A stretch of 61,919 bases of DNA from Pelagibacteraceae bacterium AG-349-L17 (GCA_003278805.1 QCDC01000010.1:1-61919), one strand, 5' to 3'. Positions 17,327 through 26,948 are shown, numbered from the stretch's first letter. Numbers and translations: made by a program. Notes: generated from the sequence alone by a model not told the origin.

Positions 17327-18096
17327 TATAAAATATTTTTATTTTTCAAAATTATACTTGGATTTTTTAGATCTTTTTTACCATACAAAATTTCATTTCC
17401 CTCAAAATCAGTTACAGTTCCACCGGCGTGTTCTAAAATTGCATGACCAGCTGCGATATCCCATTCATATGCCCTAGGTTCAGCAACATAACCATCGTAT
17501 TCACCAGTGGCTACGACACAGAATTTCAAAGAACTTTTCATTCTAACATTTTCTTTTACACCCAAATTATTATAAATTTTTTGAATTTCGGGTTTTATTT
17601 TATTTGAGTATGAAATAAATCTTAAATTTTCTGTTTTATTAGCAGGTATATTGTTTAAGTTTATTTCTTTACCGTTTCTAAGTTCAAAAGCATTACCTTC
17701 TTCATATGAATAAAACATTCTTTTTTTTGCAGGAGCATTTATTAATCCTGCAACAGGCTTGTTGTTGATTATTAAACCAGCGTTAATAGTAAATTCTTCT
17801 AGATTATTAATATAATCATAAGTTCCATCAATGGGATCAACAAGCCAAAAATCTTTTAAATTTAGGATATCTTTATTTTCAGATGTCTCCTCTGAAATGA
17901 TAGGTAAATTAGGAGTAACCTCAGAAATTTTTTTTGATATAAATTTGTTTACTTCCAAATCACCATTACTAACAGGTGTATTGTCTGATTTTATTTTTTT
18001 TATCAAACCCTTTTCTCTTAATTTAATAGCCAAATCACCAGCCTCTAAAAAATTTTCAACTAAATTTTCAACAATCTCTTTTAAGTCTATCTTCAT
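17326..18096 (-). CDS. cysQ: inositol-monophosphatase family 3'(2'),5'-bisphosphate nucleotidase
   Basis: 256 residues with the family metal-site motifs: PIISEETSE (Glu pair), WLVDPIDGTYDYI (DPIDGT at about 92-97) and the late EWDIAAGHAILEHAGG. This form is nearest CysQ, which removes 3'-phosphoadenosine 5'-phosphate and so supports sulfate and sulfonucleotide metabolism; an inositol or other sugar-phosphate phosphatase cannot be excluded. It is the middle gene of a three-gene set with a DUF3553 gene upstream (ATGA overlap) and a tiny membrane protein downstream (TAATG overlap). Confidence 0.85.
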   Translation of the reverse strand: MKIDLKEIVENLVENFLEAGDLAIKLREKGLIKKIKSDNTPVSNGDLEVNKFISKKISEVTPNLPIISEETSENKDILNLKDFWLVDPIDGTYDYINNLEEFTINAGLIINNKPVAGLINAPAKKRMFYSYEEGNAFELRNGKEINLNNIPANKTENLRFISYSNKIKPEIQKIYNNLGVKENVRMKSSLKFCVVATGEYDGYVAEPRAYEWDIAAGHAILEHAGGTVTDFEGNEILYGKKDLKNPSIILKNKNIL

Positions 18097-18263
18097 TTAC
18101 CTAATTTTTTTAACTCAACGTTTTTAGCATTAATTACTTTTTTTCCTACATTTTCAAAATTAACTGTCACTTTATCGTTAATTATAGATTGCACTTGCCC
18201 AATTCCCCATTCTTTTTTTTTAGGATTAGTGACTTTGTCACCTGGTTCATAATCTAAAATCAT
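18093..18263 (-). CDS. DUF3553 family small protein
   Basis: 56 residues matching the DUF3553 pattern: [20 protein letters not shown], then a [13 protein letters not shown] strand pair. The family is found as free small proteins in alphaproteobacteria and as a domain at the end of some UvrD-like helicases; its fold is a small SH3-like barrel by appearance. Its TGA overlaps the cysQ ATG. It is too short to be found by length-filtered gene calling, but the match and overlap make it secure. Confidence 0.82.
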   Translation of the reverse strand: MILDYEPGDKVTNPKKKEWGIGQVQSIINDKVTVNFENVGKKVINAKNVELKKLGK

Positions 18264-18304
18264 TTAATTTAACTTATATTGTAAATAAGTATAAATACCA
18301 CCTT

Positions 18305-19423
18305 ATGAATAAAGATTTAAATTCTATTGGTTTAGATAAAAAACCTTCAGACACTACAGTAGTTGTTGCGATGTCGGGTGGAGTAGATTCTTCCACTGTA
18401 GCAGGGATTATGAAAAAAGAAGGCTATACTGTAATTGGCATCACACTAAAACTTTATGATGATGGAAAAGAAGTAGCTGCATCAAAACAGTGTTGTTCAG
18501 GTCAAGATATAATGGACGCTAAACGTGTAGCACATAAGTTAGGTATAGAGCATAAAATTTTATATTACCAAGACAAGTTTAAGCAAGGTGTTATAGATAA
18601 TTTTGTTGAGAGTTATTTGAAAGGTGAAACGCCAATTCCATGTGTTCAGTGTAATCAAACTGTTAAATTTAAAGATTTATTTGAAGTTTCAAAAGAACTT
18701 AAAGCTGATGCGTTAGTTACTGGACATTATGTTAAAAGTATTACAGAGAACAATACTACCAATATGTATAGAGCTATTGATGAAAATAGAGATCAAAGTT
18801 ATTTTTTATTTAATACAACTAGAGAGCAGCTAGATTATTTAAGATTTCCACTAGGTGGAATGTTAAAAGATAAAACTAGAGAAATAGCAAAAAATCTCGA
18901 CTTAAACGTTGCTGATAAACCTGATAGTCAAGACATATGTTTTGTTCCAAATGGCGATTATGCTTCTGTAATACAAAAATTCAGACCAGACTCTTTTCAG
19001 AAAGGAAATATTAAAAATTTAGAAGTCGATGTAATTGGTGTCCATGATGGAATTATTAATTTTACAATTGGACAACGTAAAGGCATTAAAGTTTCTGATA
19101 AAGAAGCTCTTTATGTAATAAAGATCAATTCAGATAAAAATGAGATAATTGTCGGTCCTAAAGAAAAATTAGGAAAAAAAGAAATTAATTTAAAAAATAT
19201 AAATTTGTTAACTAATAAAATTGATTTAAACAAAAATATTTTTGTTAAAGTAAGATCTACAGGAAATTTACTTGAAGCTAAAGTGGATTTAAAGGGTAAA
19301 AATAATGCACAAGTAAATTTAATTTATCCTGAGGATGGTATTTCACCAGGTCAAGCATGTGTATTTTATTCTAAAGATAATTATGGTGATAAATTATTAG
19401 GTGGTGGATGGATAGTTAGTTAA
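18305..19423 (+). CDS. mnmA: tRNA-specific 2-thiouridylase MnmA
   Basis: 372 residues. ATP-pyrophosphatase P-loop SGGVDSS (24-30), Cys113 in IPCVQCN, and the second catalytic Cys (about residue 212) in PDSQDICF. The C-terminal beta domain includes IGQRKGIKV and ends with LLGGGWIVS. It places sulfur on U34 of tRNAs for Lys, Glu and Gln. It is divergent from the DUF3553-cysQ set across 41 bases, and its end overlaps the opposite membrane gene by 8 bases. Confidence 0.95.
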   Translation: MNKDLNSIGLDKKPSDTTVVVAMSGGVDSSTVAGIMKKEGYTVIGITLKLYDDGKEVAASKQCCSGQDIMDAKRVAHKLGIEHKILYYQDKFKQGVIDNFVESYLKGETPIPCVQCNQTVKFKDLFEVSKELKADALVTGHYVKSITENNTTNMYRAIDENRDQSYFLFNTTREQLDYLRFPLGGMLKDKTREIAKNLDLNVADKPDSQDICFVPNGDYASVIQKFRPDSFQKGNIKNLEVDVIGVHDGIINFTIGQRKGIKVSDKEALYVIKINSDKNEIIVGPKEKLGKKEINLKNINLLTNKIDLNKNIFVKVRSTGNLLEAKVDLKGKNNAQVNLIYPEDGISPGQACVFYSKDNYGDKLLGGGWIVS

Positions 19424-20126
19424 TTTTTTTCCACATAAAAAAAGTTAATAAATAAAATGATATAACACCTATAAAGTAATCCCATTCAAGAGCATGTTTA
19501 AAAAATTTTAAATTAAATCCTAAAAAATCATTTCCAGGTAAACTAATTATTGGAATACATACTAAAGCAATAATAATTAATGAGCTAACTAAAATAAGTT
19601 TAAGTTTTAAAAATATTTGATTTATATATTTTTCTAGTTTACTTTTAAAAGAATATAGTGTTGCAACCAAATACGCTTGTGCAACTATTTCAAATATTAT
19701 AAATGAGAGCATAATTACTCTTCTAAATAATTTATAAAGGTCATTATCAAACTTTATTCCTAGAAAAATTGAGTGAACAGTTAATGCTACGGCTGAAGCA
19801 ATTCCAAAATATAAAATTTTTTTTTTGTTTTTATGATTAAAGTCAAAAAATTCAATTATTTTTTTATTATAAATCCAATATTTTATTAAAATGTATGAAG
19901 TTAAAAACATTGCTGGTTTAAAAATTAACCAGCTTGGATAGGGTCTAGCGGTTCTACTAATTGATGCTCCGCCATCAAAATATGGAAAGGTGTTGTGTAT
20001 TATATCTTCTTGATTTGGAAAAAATTCATGAAATTGGGTTATAAGAATTAAGCAAGCATTAACAGCTACAAAGGGTATGATAAAAATCCATACGCTTATA
20101 GATTTTACTCTATTTATCTGCTCCAT
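19416..20126 (-). CDS. six-helix membrane protein, possibly Frag1/DRAM/Sfk1-like
   Basis: 236 residues with about six hydrophobic helices. The loop after helix 1 reads [20 protein letters not shown] and a KHALEWDYF block precedes the last helix; this arrangement recalls the Frag1/DRAM/Sfk1 family, where an extracellular ISd-type loop and an E-W pair are conserved. That assignment is a pattern guess. No metabolic neighbours help. The start overlaps the small basic gene by 13 bases. Confidence 0.55.
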   Translation of the reverse strand: MEQINRVKSISVWIFIIPFVAVNACLILITQFHEFFPNQEDIIHNTFPYFDGGASISRTARPYPSWLIFKPAMFLTSYILIKYWIYNKKIIEFFDFNHKNKKKILYFGIASAVALTVHSIFLGIKFDNDLYKLFRRVIMLSFIIFEIVAQAYLVATLYSFKSKLEKYINQIFLKLKLILVSSLIIIALVCIPIISLPGNDFLGFNLKFFKHALEWDYFIGVISFYLLTFFMWKKIN

Positions 20127-20278
20127 TTGAGATTATTTTTTCTTATTTTTTCTCTTTGCTCTTCTTTTTTTTGAGCCTTGCTTTCTACGGCCTCTATGTT
20201 TTTTCGGATACCCCATTTTTTTCCTTCATATAATTTAATTGAAATTAATGGTCGGATATAGCATTGTCTTTTCAACAT
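20114..20278 (-). CDS. small basic protein of unknown function
   Basis: 54 residues from MLKRQCYIRP (an earlier in-frame ATG at 20320 would overlap the start of metC and is less likely). It ends in a charged, probably helical tail (QKKEEQREKIRKNN). The coding sequence has more G and C than its flanks and its stop overlaps the next gene's start by 13 bases, both of which favour a real gene. No family recognised. Confidence 0.45.
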   Translation of the reverse strand: MLKRQCYIRPLISIKLYEGKKWGIRKNIEAVESKAQKKEEQREKIRKNNLKWSR

Positions 20279-20291
20279 ATCAAATTTAATT

Positions 20292-21470
20292 ATGAGCAAT
20301 TCTTTTAAGACATTTCTCAAGCATACAGCTAAAGATTTTCACAATCAGTCAGTAAACCCGCCTGTAGTTAGAGCTTCTACTATTATTTTTAAATCTATGC
20401 AGGATATTAAAAAGACACAAAATAAATATTTGAAAGATCCAGTAAGTGGAAATTTTGATTATGGTCGACAGGGAACATCCACAACATATGCTTTACAACA
20501 AATTTTAAGAAAAATTGAAGAATGTTATAAGGTTTATCTAACTCCCACTGGTTTTGGTGCAATATTCCTTGGAGTATTAAGCGTTGTTAAACCAGATGAT
20601 GAAATACTTGTTACAGACTCTGTCTATTCTCCTTCAAGACTATTAACAGAAACATATCTAAAAAAATTTAATATTAGGGCTATATTTTATAATCCAAATG
20701 ATATTAACGACCTTAAAAGCAAGATTACAAAAAAAACAAAACTTATTTTAGTTGAAAATCCTGGAAGTAACACTTTTGAATTCCAAGATTTATCAAAAAT
20801 AGTTGAATTAGCAAGAAAAAATAAAATTTATACAGCAATAGATAACACTTGGGGAACACCTTATTTTTTAAAACCAATAAAGTTAGGTTTTGATATGTCA
20901 ATTGTTTCTGCAACAAAATATTATTCTGGGCATTCAGATGTAATGGGAGGTAGTTTAGCAATAAGTAAAAGAGTTTTTAAATTAGTCGAAGCAACTAATA
21001 AAGTTTCTGGGTTAAGACTAGGGCCTGATGATGCATATTTAATTCTCAGAGGAATTAGAACTTTAGATGTAAGATTAGATAAACATCAAGAAAATGCTTT
21101 AAAAGTTTCAAAGTTTTTATCAAAACAAAAAAAAATAACGAAAGTTTTCTATCCATATAAAAAAGGTAGTCAAAATTATAAATTGTGGAAAAAATATTAT
21201 TCTGGAGCTTCGGGCTTATTAGGATTTAAAATTAAATCAAAAAATAAAAAATCAGTATTAAAATTTGTAAATTCATTAAAACTTTTTGGGTATGGATTTA
21301 GTTGGGGAGGTTTTGAAAGCTTAGTACTTTATCAAACACACCAAGCACTAGGTAAGAGACAATTTACACATGTAAACAAAGATGAACATATAATAAGGAT
21401 GCATATTGGACTTGAAGATCCTAAAGACATAATAAATGATATAAAACAGGCATTAAAATTTATAATATGA
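20292..21470 (+). CDS. metC: cystathionine beta-lyase, PLP-dependent
   Basis: 392 residues of the Cys/Met-metabolism PLP family. The Schiff-base Lys209 lies in SATKYYSGHSDVMGG; AIDNTWGTP holds the PLP-contacting Asp and the W-G-T-P block favours beta-lyase (MetC) over gamma-synthase. The C-terminal half has SGLLGFKI and FGYGFSWGGFESL. It cleaves cystathionine to homocysteine, or other C-S substrates, releasing thiols. SAR11 relies on reduced sulfur, so a broader cysteine-conjugate lyase role is possible. It overlaps the MFS gene by 4 bases (ATGA). Confidence 0.88.
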   Translation: MSNSFKTFLKHTAKDFHNQSVNPPVVRASTIIFKSMQDIKKTQNKYLKDPVSGNFDYGRQGTSTTYALQQILRKIEECYKVYLTPTGFGAIFLGVLSVVKPDDEILVTDSVYSPSRLLTETYLKKFNIRAIFYNPNDINDLKSKITKKTKLILVENPGSNTFEFQDLSKIVELARKNKIYTAIDNTWGTPYFLKPIKLGFDMSIVSATKYYSGHSDVMGGSLAISKRVFKLVEATNKVSGLRLGPDDAYLILRGIRTLDVRLDKHQENALKVSKFLSKQKKITKVFYPYKKGSQNYKLWKKYYSGASGLLGFKIKSKNKKSVLKFVNSLKLFGYGFSWGGFESLVLYQTHQALGKRQFTHVNKDEHIIRMHIGLEDPKDIINDIKQALKFII

Positions 21471-22687
21471 GTTCAGAAAGTTTTACTATTAGCAAAAAAG
21501 CATTAATCACTTTAATTGCCGCTTCTATTGTTGTAATTATTTCCTTAGGAATAAGACAGACATTTGGTTTATTTTATTTTGATTTTAATACGGATTTAGA
21601 TATTTCCATTTCTCATTTTGGTTTTGTTATGGGATTGCAGTTATTACTTTGGGGAGTATTTAGTCCTTTGTTTGGTATAATTACTGATAAATTCGGAGGA
21701 GCGGTTGCAATATTTATTGGCTTTGTTTTTTATCTAGTTGGGGTTTTGCTTTTTTATTCTGGCTATAATACTGGAGGCTATTTTACTTTAACTATAGGAG
21801 TGATGATTGGAATAGGCTTAGGCTCTACTGCAATAGGAATCCCAGTATCAGTAGTAGCTAAACATTTTCCGGCATCTAATAGAACTATTGCAACAGGAAT
21901 TGTTACATGTGCAGGTTCATTTGGGTATTTTGTATCACCATTACTTGTAAGATATTCCTTAGTTGAAACAGGCTGGGAGAATACTCTTTTATATTTTTCT
22001 CTTCTTTTAGGATTAGGATTAGTGGTAGCTTTGTTTGTTAGTACTCCAAAAATACCTGTAGGAGTTAATCAAGATCATAATCAAACAGCAAGAGAAGCTC
22101 TAAAAGAAGCATTTGCAAACAAAAGTTTTATTTATCTCACTTTAGGTTTTTTTGTTTGTGGTTGGCATATTGCTTTAGTAGCAACACACATTCCTACTTA
22201 TATGGCAGACAAAGGTTTGCCTGACTGGACGCCTGCAATGGTTTTAGCTTTGATTGGCGTATTTAATATGGCTGGTACGATTACCAGCGGTTATTTAGCA
22301 ACAAGGTATAGTAAGAAAAAAATTTTAAGTGCCATTTATCTATTAAGAGGAGTTTCTATAATTTATTTTATTTTCTTACCACCAAGTATATTTAACTCGG
22401 TAGTTTTTGGAGTTACTTTTGGTTTTTTATGGTTATCCACAGTTCCTCCAACAAATGGAATTGTTGCACACATATTTGGTACAAAATATGTTGGAATGTT
22501 ATATGGAATAGTTTTTGTAAGCCATCAAATTGGTTCTTTTCTAGGTGCATATCTAGGTGGTGTATTTTATGAGTTAAATGGAAATTTTGATTATGCATGG
22601 TACGGATCTATCGCATTATCAATTTTTGCAGGTCTGATACATTTACCTATAATAGAGAAAGCAATTGAAAGAACTCAACCAGCATAA
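21467..22687 (+). CDS. MFS transporter, monocarboxylate / oxalate-formate antiporter type
   Basis: 406 residues, twelve predicted helices in two halves separated by a loop near residues 200-225. The helix 2-3 loop reads LFGIITDKFGG, the standard MFS motif A, and helix 1 has IRQTFGLFYF as in OFA/MCT carriers. It is coupled to metC by an ATGA overlap, which hints at import or export of a substrate or product of the lyase, but that is inference only. Confidence 0.8.
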   Translation: MSSESFTISKKALITLIAASIVVIISLGIRQTFGLFYFDFNTDLDISISHFGFVMGLQLLLWGVFSPLFGIITDKFGGAVAIFIGFVFYLVGVLLFYSGYNTGGYFTLTIGVMIGIGLGSTAIGIPVSVVAKHFPASNRTIATGIVTCAGSFGYFVSPLLVRYSLVETGWENTLLYFSLLLGLGLVVALFVSTPKIPVGVNQDHNQTAREALKEAFANKSFIYLTLGFFVCGWHIALVATHIPTYMADKGLPDWTPAMVLALIGVFNMAGTITSGYLATRYSKKKILSAIYLLRGVSIIYFIFLPPSIFNSVVFGVTFGFLWLSTVPPTNGIVAHIFGTKYVGMLYGIVFVSHQIGSFLGAYLGGVFYELNGNFDYAWYGSIALSIFAGLIHLPIIEKAIERTQPA

Positions 22688-23879
22688 GTTTAAATTTAAC
22701 CCTTATCTAGAGGATCTGTATCAATCAGATAAACCTTTAATTATTTATAAAGTAGATGATGGCTATAACATTTATACAGATTTTTCAAAAAAAATTATTT
22801 TAACAAAAAAAAATATACATAAATTTCTTAATTCGTTAGAGAAAAAAAAATATAAAAAAGAAACAGATTTATATCTTGGATTTTTTGGTTATGAAATTTT
22901 ATGTAATTTGATTGGTATTAATTTAAAATATAAAAAAAGGATAAACTTTTATAAAGGAATTTTTTATAAACCCGAGACTATAATTAAAATTAGAAAAGAT
23001 ATTAAAGTTATATCAAATAAAAAAAAACATAAATTCAATTATCAATTTAACAAAACTCAAATATTAAGTCCTTTTAAGGTAAATATTTCTTATGCAAAAT
23101 ATAAAAAAATATTTGAATTATTTTCAAAAAAAATAAGAGAGGGTGAGACTTATCAAATTAAAATTTGTACAAAATATAAGAATAAATCGTTAATAAATCC
23201 TATTAATTTTTTTTGGAAATTAATGCGTGTTAACTCATCTCCCGAGTCGTTTATGATAAAAGATAAGGATTATTCTATAGTAAGTTGCTCTCCTGAAACA
23301 TTAATTGATAAGAAAAAAAATAAAATTATAACAAAACCAATAGCGGGCACATTTAAGAAAAAATTACTATCCAATAAAAATATAGCTCTAAAATATTTTA
23401 AAAATAACGAGAAGGAAACTAAAGAACACAACATGATAGTTGATATGGAAAGAAGCGATTTATCCAAAATTTGTAAACCCGGAAGTGTCAAAATACTCAA
23501 AAAAAAATATGTAGAGGAATACAAGCACCTTTTTCATTATGTGACTTCAATTGGTGGAATATTAAACAAAAATACAAAAATTATCGAAATTATTAAAGCT
23601 ATGATGCCCGGAGGATCTGTAATTGGCTGTCCTAAGATAAGAACATTAGAACTTTTAAATAATCAGGAAAAAGAAAGTAGAAATATTTTTACAGGAAGTT
23701 TTGGACTTATTAAATTTAATCAAGATATGAAGTTTAATATTATAATTAGATCTATATTAAATTATAAAAATCAATCAGAGATCTCTGCTGCATCTGGAGT
23801 AGTATTAGATAGTTCCCCTAAGAAAGAATTTAATGAAAATTATATTAAAGCAAAATCTTTATTGGAGTTATTTAAATGA
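22665..23879 (+). CDS. pabB: chorismate-binding enzyme, aminodeoxychorismate synthase component I-like
   Basis: 404 residues. The chorismate-enzyme core is clear: REGETYQIKIC, VDMERSDLSKIC, MPGGSVIGCPKIRTLELL and the late SAASGVVLDSSPKKEF. It works with the amidotransferase encoded next to make 4-amino-4-deoxychorismate for folate. One odd point: the position of the E. coli PabB active-site Lys (PIKGT) is Ala227 here (PIAGT), as in TrpE enzymes. The pabA/pabC neighbours argue for PabB, but anthranilate synthase is the alternative. The ATG lies 23 bases inside the MFS gene. Confidence 0.8.
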   Translation: MKELNQHKFKFNPYLEDLYQSDKPLIIYKVDDGYNIYTDFSKKIILTKKNIHKFLNSLEKKKYKKETDLYLGFFGYEILCNLIGINLKYKKRINFYKGIFYKPETIIKIRKDIKVISNKKKHKFNYQFNKTQILSPFKVNISYAKYKKIFELFSKKIREGETYQIKICTKYKNKSLINPINFFWKLMRVNSSPESFMIKDKDYSIVSCSPETLIDKKKNKIITKPIAGTFKKKLLSNKNIALKYFKNNEKETKEHNMIVDMERSDLSKICKPGSVKILKKKYVEEYKHLFHYVTSIGGILNKNTKIIEIIKAMMPGGSVIGCPKIRTLELLNNQEKESRNIFTGSFGLIKFNQDMKFNIIIRSILNYKNQSEISAASGVVLDSSPKKEFNENYIKAKSLLELFK

Positions 23880-24433
23880 TTTACATTATAGATCATCAAG
23901 ATTCTTTTACTTGGAATGTTGTTCATCAATTTGCAAAATTTGATAAAGTTTTTTGTTCAAATTATTATGAAGTAAATGATAAATTACTTGATAAAAGTGA
24001 TGTGATCGTTTTATCACCAGGACCTGGATCACCAAAGGATTATCCTACCACTTCAAATATTTATAAAAAATACAAAGGAAAGAAAAAAATTATTGGCATT
24101 TGTCTTGGTTATCAAATGATTTTATATAATGAAGGAGGTAAAATAATACAGCAAAAAAAAATTTACCATGGATTTCAATCTAAAATAAAAACAAATAATC
24201 AAAGTAAAATCTTTAAAAGCAATCAACAGTTTAAAGTTGGAAGATATCATTCATTAAAATTAATGGAGCCATTTAAATCGAATTCAATTAAAATAACTAT
24301 GAGATGTAGTAAAACAAAAATACCTATGGGCCTTGAGGATAATCAAAATAAAATATATGGATTTCAATTTCATCCAGAATCTTTTTTAACAGAAAATGGC
24401 AACACTATTATTAAAAAAATCTTATCAGCTTAG
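23876..24433 (+). CDS. pabA: glutamine amidotransferase, PabA/TrpG type
   Basis: 185 residues, class I amidotransferase with the full triad: Cys76 in GICLGYQ, His166 and Glu168 in FQFHPES. It starts IYIIDHQDSFTWN, as PabA/TrpG proteins do, and has the LSPGPGSP oxyanion block. It supplies ammonia from glutamine to the PabB-like subunit. The start overlaps pabB by ATGA; the 3' end overlaps pabC by 38 bases. Confidence 0.9.
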   Translation: MIYIIDHQDSFTWNVVHQFAKFDKVFCSNYYEVNDKLLDKSDVIVLSPGPGSPKDYPTTSNIYKKYKGKKKIIGICLGYQMILYNEGGKIIQQKKIYHGFQSKIKTNNQSKIFKSNQQFKVGRYHSLKLMEPFKSNSIKITMRCSKTKIPMGLEDNQNKIYGFQFHPESFLTENGNTIIKKILSA

Positions 24434-25139
24434 TAATCTTAAAGAAGTTACTTTCAAAGATCTTTGGGGATCTAGAGGTGTATTCACCACAATGCGAATG
24501 GTTGGAAAACCTCCTAAGCTAATACTTTTAAAACCGCATATAGAGAACTTAATAAAATCTACAAAAAAATATGGAATAAGAAAAAAAAATTTAAAAAACA
24601 TAATTAAAGATTTAATTAACAAAAATACTCTATACAAAGGTCCTGATAATTTATTTCGTATAGCGTTAAATAAAAAACTGATATCAGTCTCAATTAGAAA
24701 AAGACCAAAACCAAAAAGTAATTTTAATCTGTTATTGTTTAAATATAAACGAGTAGAGCCAAATTATAAAAATCTATATTATAAAAAAATATTAGCTAAA
24801 TTAAGCAAAGTTGACTCAACTAAATTCGATATTGCTCTAGTAGCAAAGGATAAGATTTTAGAAACTGGTACTTCAAATTTAGTTTTTGTGAAAAATGGAA
24901 AAATTTTTTCACCTAAAAAAAATTGTTATTTTGGAAATACACTTAAATTTATAAGCAAGAAAATTAAAATTAATTTTAAAGATATTTTTATTAAATCAAT
25001 TGATGATTATGAAGAAATAATTCTTATTGGATCTGGTAAAGGAGTAAAATCAGTTTCAAAAATAAACGAACTTAAATGGAAGAGAAGAAAGATTGATTGC
25101 TACACAAAGTTAAATAAAATATATAATTCTCTTGTTTAA
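24396..25139 (+). CDS. pabC: aminotransferase class IV, 4-amino-4-deoxychorismate lyase-like
   Basis: 247 residues of fold-type IV PLP enzymes. The start block GSRGVFTTMRM matches the family; Lys125 in NYKNLYYKK is the probable PLP lysine, and ILETGTSNLVFVKNGK (about 150-165) is the cofactor-phosphate region. With PabB and PabA it would complete 4-aminobenzoate synthesis. The sequence is divergent and the SGxGxxxVxxI end block is seen as GSGKGVKSVSKI. The ATG lies inside pabA, a 38-base overlap; a later start would lose the first strand. Confidence 0.78.
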   Translation: MATLLLKKSYQLSNLKEVTFKDLWGSRGVFTTMRMVGKPPKLILLKPHIENLIKSTKKYGIRKKNLKNIIKDLINKNTLYKGPDNLFRIALNKKLISVSIRKRPKPKSNFNLLLFKYKRVEPNYKNLYYKKILAKLSKVDSTKFDIALVAKDKILETGTSNLVFVKNGKIFSPKKNCYFGNTLKFISKKIKINFKDIFIKSIDDYEEIILIGSGKGVKSVSKINELKWKRRKIDCYTKLNKIYNSLV

Positions 25140-25141
25140 AA

Positions 25142-25540
25142 ATGAAAGATCCAAACAACCCTTGTATATTTTGCAAAATCAGAAAAGAAGAGCTCCAGTT
25201 TGAAAATCAATTAGCTTATTCATCGACAGATAGCTATCCTGTTTCAGAATTTCATAGTCTTATAGTTCCCAAAAGACATGTAGAGACATATTTTGATCTT
25301 ACTAAAGAAGAAATTCAGGCATGTAATGAGTTAATTTTAAAAACTAAAGATAAAATTTTAAAACAAGATTCTAATGTTAAAGGTTTTAATATAGGCACTA
25401 ATGCTGGAAAATCTGCTGGTCAATCAATTATGCATTGTCATATACATCTAATTCCCAGAAGAGAAGGAGATGTAGAGAATCCTCAGGGTGGTGTTAGATC
25501 AGTGATTCCCAACAAACAACACTACAATCGTAAACTCTGA
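25142..25540 (+). CDS. HIT family nucleotide hydrolase
   Basis: 132 residues. The histidine triad is at 98-102 (HCHIHLI). An N-terminal CIFCKI pair of Cys may bind zinc, as in the HinT branch with this motif. The central DSYPVSEFHSLIVPKRH block is the usual strand set. Family members hydrolyse AMP derivatives such as AMP-lysine or adenosine 5'-phosphoramidate and, in some cases, adenylylsulfate; the last is of interest because apr genes follow at 25646, but it is not shown by the sequence. Confidence 0.88.
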   Translation: MKDPNNPCIFCKIRKEELQFENQLAYSSTDSYPVSEFHSLIVPKRHVETYFDLTKEEIQACNELILKTKDKILKQDSNVKGFNIGTNAGKSAGQSIMHCHIHLIPRREGDVENPQGGVRSVIPNKQHYNRKL

Positions 25541-25645
25541 GTTGTTATTAATGACAAATTGACCAATACTTTAGGTTGAACTCTATAAATTTCTAGAATA
25601 GAAAACCTTAAATTAATTCAGTTTTATTTTACGAGAGTATTAAAA

Positions 25646-26446
25646 ATGTTTGCAATAAATCCTTTTTCAATCCTAGCTGAAACAGTTCCATCTATAGTTA
25701 TGCAAGGTTTTGTCGTGTTAATGGTTTTATTAATTGTTGCAGGCACTCTTTTAGATATAATTCATAAAAAGAATGTGAAATACTTTTTTGAAAACGCCAA
25801 GAAAGCAAAAAAAAATGCGACCAAAGAACTATCGACTGGTGAAAGAATTGCAGTTGTTTCAAAAACAATAGCATACGACATCGGAACTACATCAGAACTA
25901 GGGGCGGGCAAAAGAAGAGTAGCGCATGTTCTTGGTATGTACGGTACTATATTGTTTTGGGTTGGCTCTGTTGTGATGATATTTTGTTATTCATCAGCAA
26001 ACGCAGAAACTCCGACTATTTGGCCAATGATCTGGCATATTGGCGCTTTGATGACGATTTTGGGCGGATCATGGTTTTGGTTCTTTTTAAGAGTTGATGT
26101 TTATTCTGAAGCTCAACCTTGGTACAGAATTATTAAAGCAGATTTATTTGTATTAGCACTGATTGCAACTTCCTTAACTGGATTTATTTGGTCATATCTT
26201 CAAAGTTTAAATTTAGAAGGAAGATGGGATGCAAATTTATTTTTAATATTATTTGTAGTTTCAAATCTAGTTTTATTTGGAGGAGTTTATTGGTCTAAGT
26301 TTGCACATATGTTTTATAAACCTGGGGCAGCAATACAAAAGAATTTAGCTGAAGCAGATGGTTCAAGAGATAATTTGCCACCACCTGCAGATGCACCTGA
26401 ACAATTTGGTTTGGGTATTAAAAGAGAACAACCTAAACATTATTAA
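25646..26446 (+). CDS. aprM: AprM, membrane anchor of dissimilatory APS reductase
   Basis: 266 residues with five hydrophobic segments (about 8-35, 88-112, 127-150, 162-185, 198-225), several His in or near helices, and a Pro-rich polar tail. Genes of this type precede aprB and aprA in SAR11 and some sulfur oxidisers, where AprM is thought to tie the soluble AprBA dimer to the quinone pool, in place of QmoABC. The family role rests on context and general knowledge. Upstream, TTGACC at 25559-25564 and TATAAA at 25584-25589 (19-base spacer) could be a promoter. Confidence 0.82.
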   Translation: MFAINPFSILAETVPSIVMQGFVVLMVLLIVAGTLLDIIHKKNVKYFFENAKKAKKNATKELSTGERIAVVSKTIAYDIGTTSELGAGKRRVAHVLGMYGTILFWVGSVVMIFCYSSANAETPTIWPMIWHIGALMTILGGSWFWFFLRVDVYSEAQPWYRIIKADLFVLALIATSLTGFIWSYLQSLNLEGRWDANLFLILFVVSNLVLFGGVYWSKFAHMFYKPGAAIQKNLAEADGSRDNLPPPADAPEQFGLGIKREQPKHY

Positions 26447-26477
26447 TTATGATAAAATTTAAAAAGGAGAGAATAAT

Positions 26478-26948
26478 ATGTCAACATTTGTATATATGAC
26501 AAGATGTGATGGCTGTGGTCATTGCGTAGATATTTGCCCGTCAGATATAATGCACATTGATGAAAACATTAGACGTGCAAAAAATATAGAACCTAACTTT
26601 TGTTGGGAATGTTATTCTTGTGTCAAAGCTTGTCCTAATCACGCTATTGATGTTAGAGGATATGCAGACTTTGCTCCAATGGGACATAGCGTTAGAGTAA
26701 GAAGGGAAGAAGAAAAAGGAACAATCTCTTGGAAAATTAAATTCAGAAATGGAACTGAAAAAAATTTCGTATCTCCAATAACAACTAAGCCTTGGGGAAA
26801 ATTTATTCCTAAATTAGCTGACGGGGATAAACCTAATCAAGGAGAGATAAATTCACAAAGATTATACACCGAACCAGAGGGATTAAACATAGATGGAGAG
26901 CTTCCGAGTGTTCCAAAAGAGTCGTTCAAAAAAGGAGTTTACTATTAA
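26478..26948 (+). CDS. aprB: adenylylsulfate reductase beta subunit
   Basis: 156 residues, an iron-sulfur electron-transfer subunit. Two 4Fe-4S clusters are shown by Cys10-13-16-20 (CDGCGHCVDIC) and Cys42-45-48-52 (CWECYSCVKAC). The tail wraps AprA in known structures. A good Shine-Dalgarno (AAGGAGAG) precedes the start. In SAR11 the enzyme is expected to run in reverse, sulfite plus AMP to APS, because sulfite from organosulfur compounds is plentiful. Stop and aprA start overlap by one base. Confidence 0.95.
   Translation: MSTFVYMTRCDGCGHCVDICPSDIMHIDENIRRAKNIEPNFCWECYSCVKACPNHAIDVRGYADFAPMGHSVRVRREEEKGTISWKIKFRNGTEKNFVSPITTKPWGKFIPKLADGDKPNQGEINSQRLYTEPEGLNIDGELPSVPKESFKKGVYY

Noticed and set aside
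20126..20292. Riboswitch (SAM-type) before metC
   Set aside because: The gap before metC is only 13 bases if the small basic gene is real, and no conserved pseudoknot pattern is visible.
24425..24637. Antisense frame over pabC start
   Set aside because: Opposite-strand shadow of a well-supported gene; no family features and no ribosome-binding site.
25559..25589. Promoter TTGACC...TATAAA before aprM
   Set aside because: The 19-base spacer is long and AT-rich DNA gives such matches by chance; mentioned in the aprM entry but not listed as a feature.
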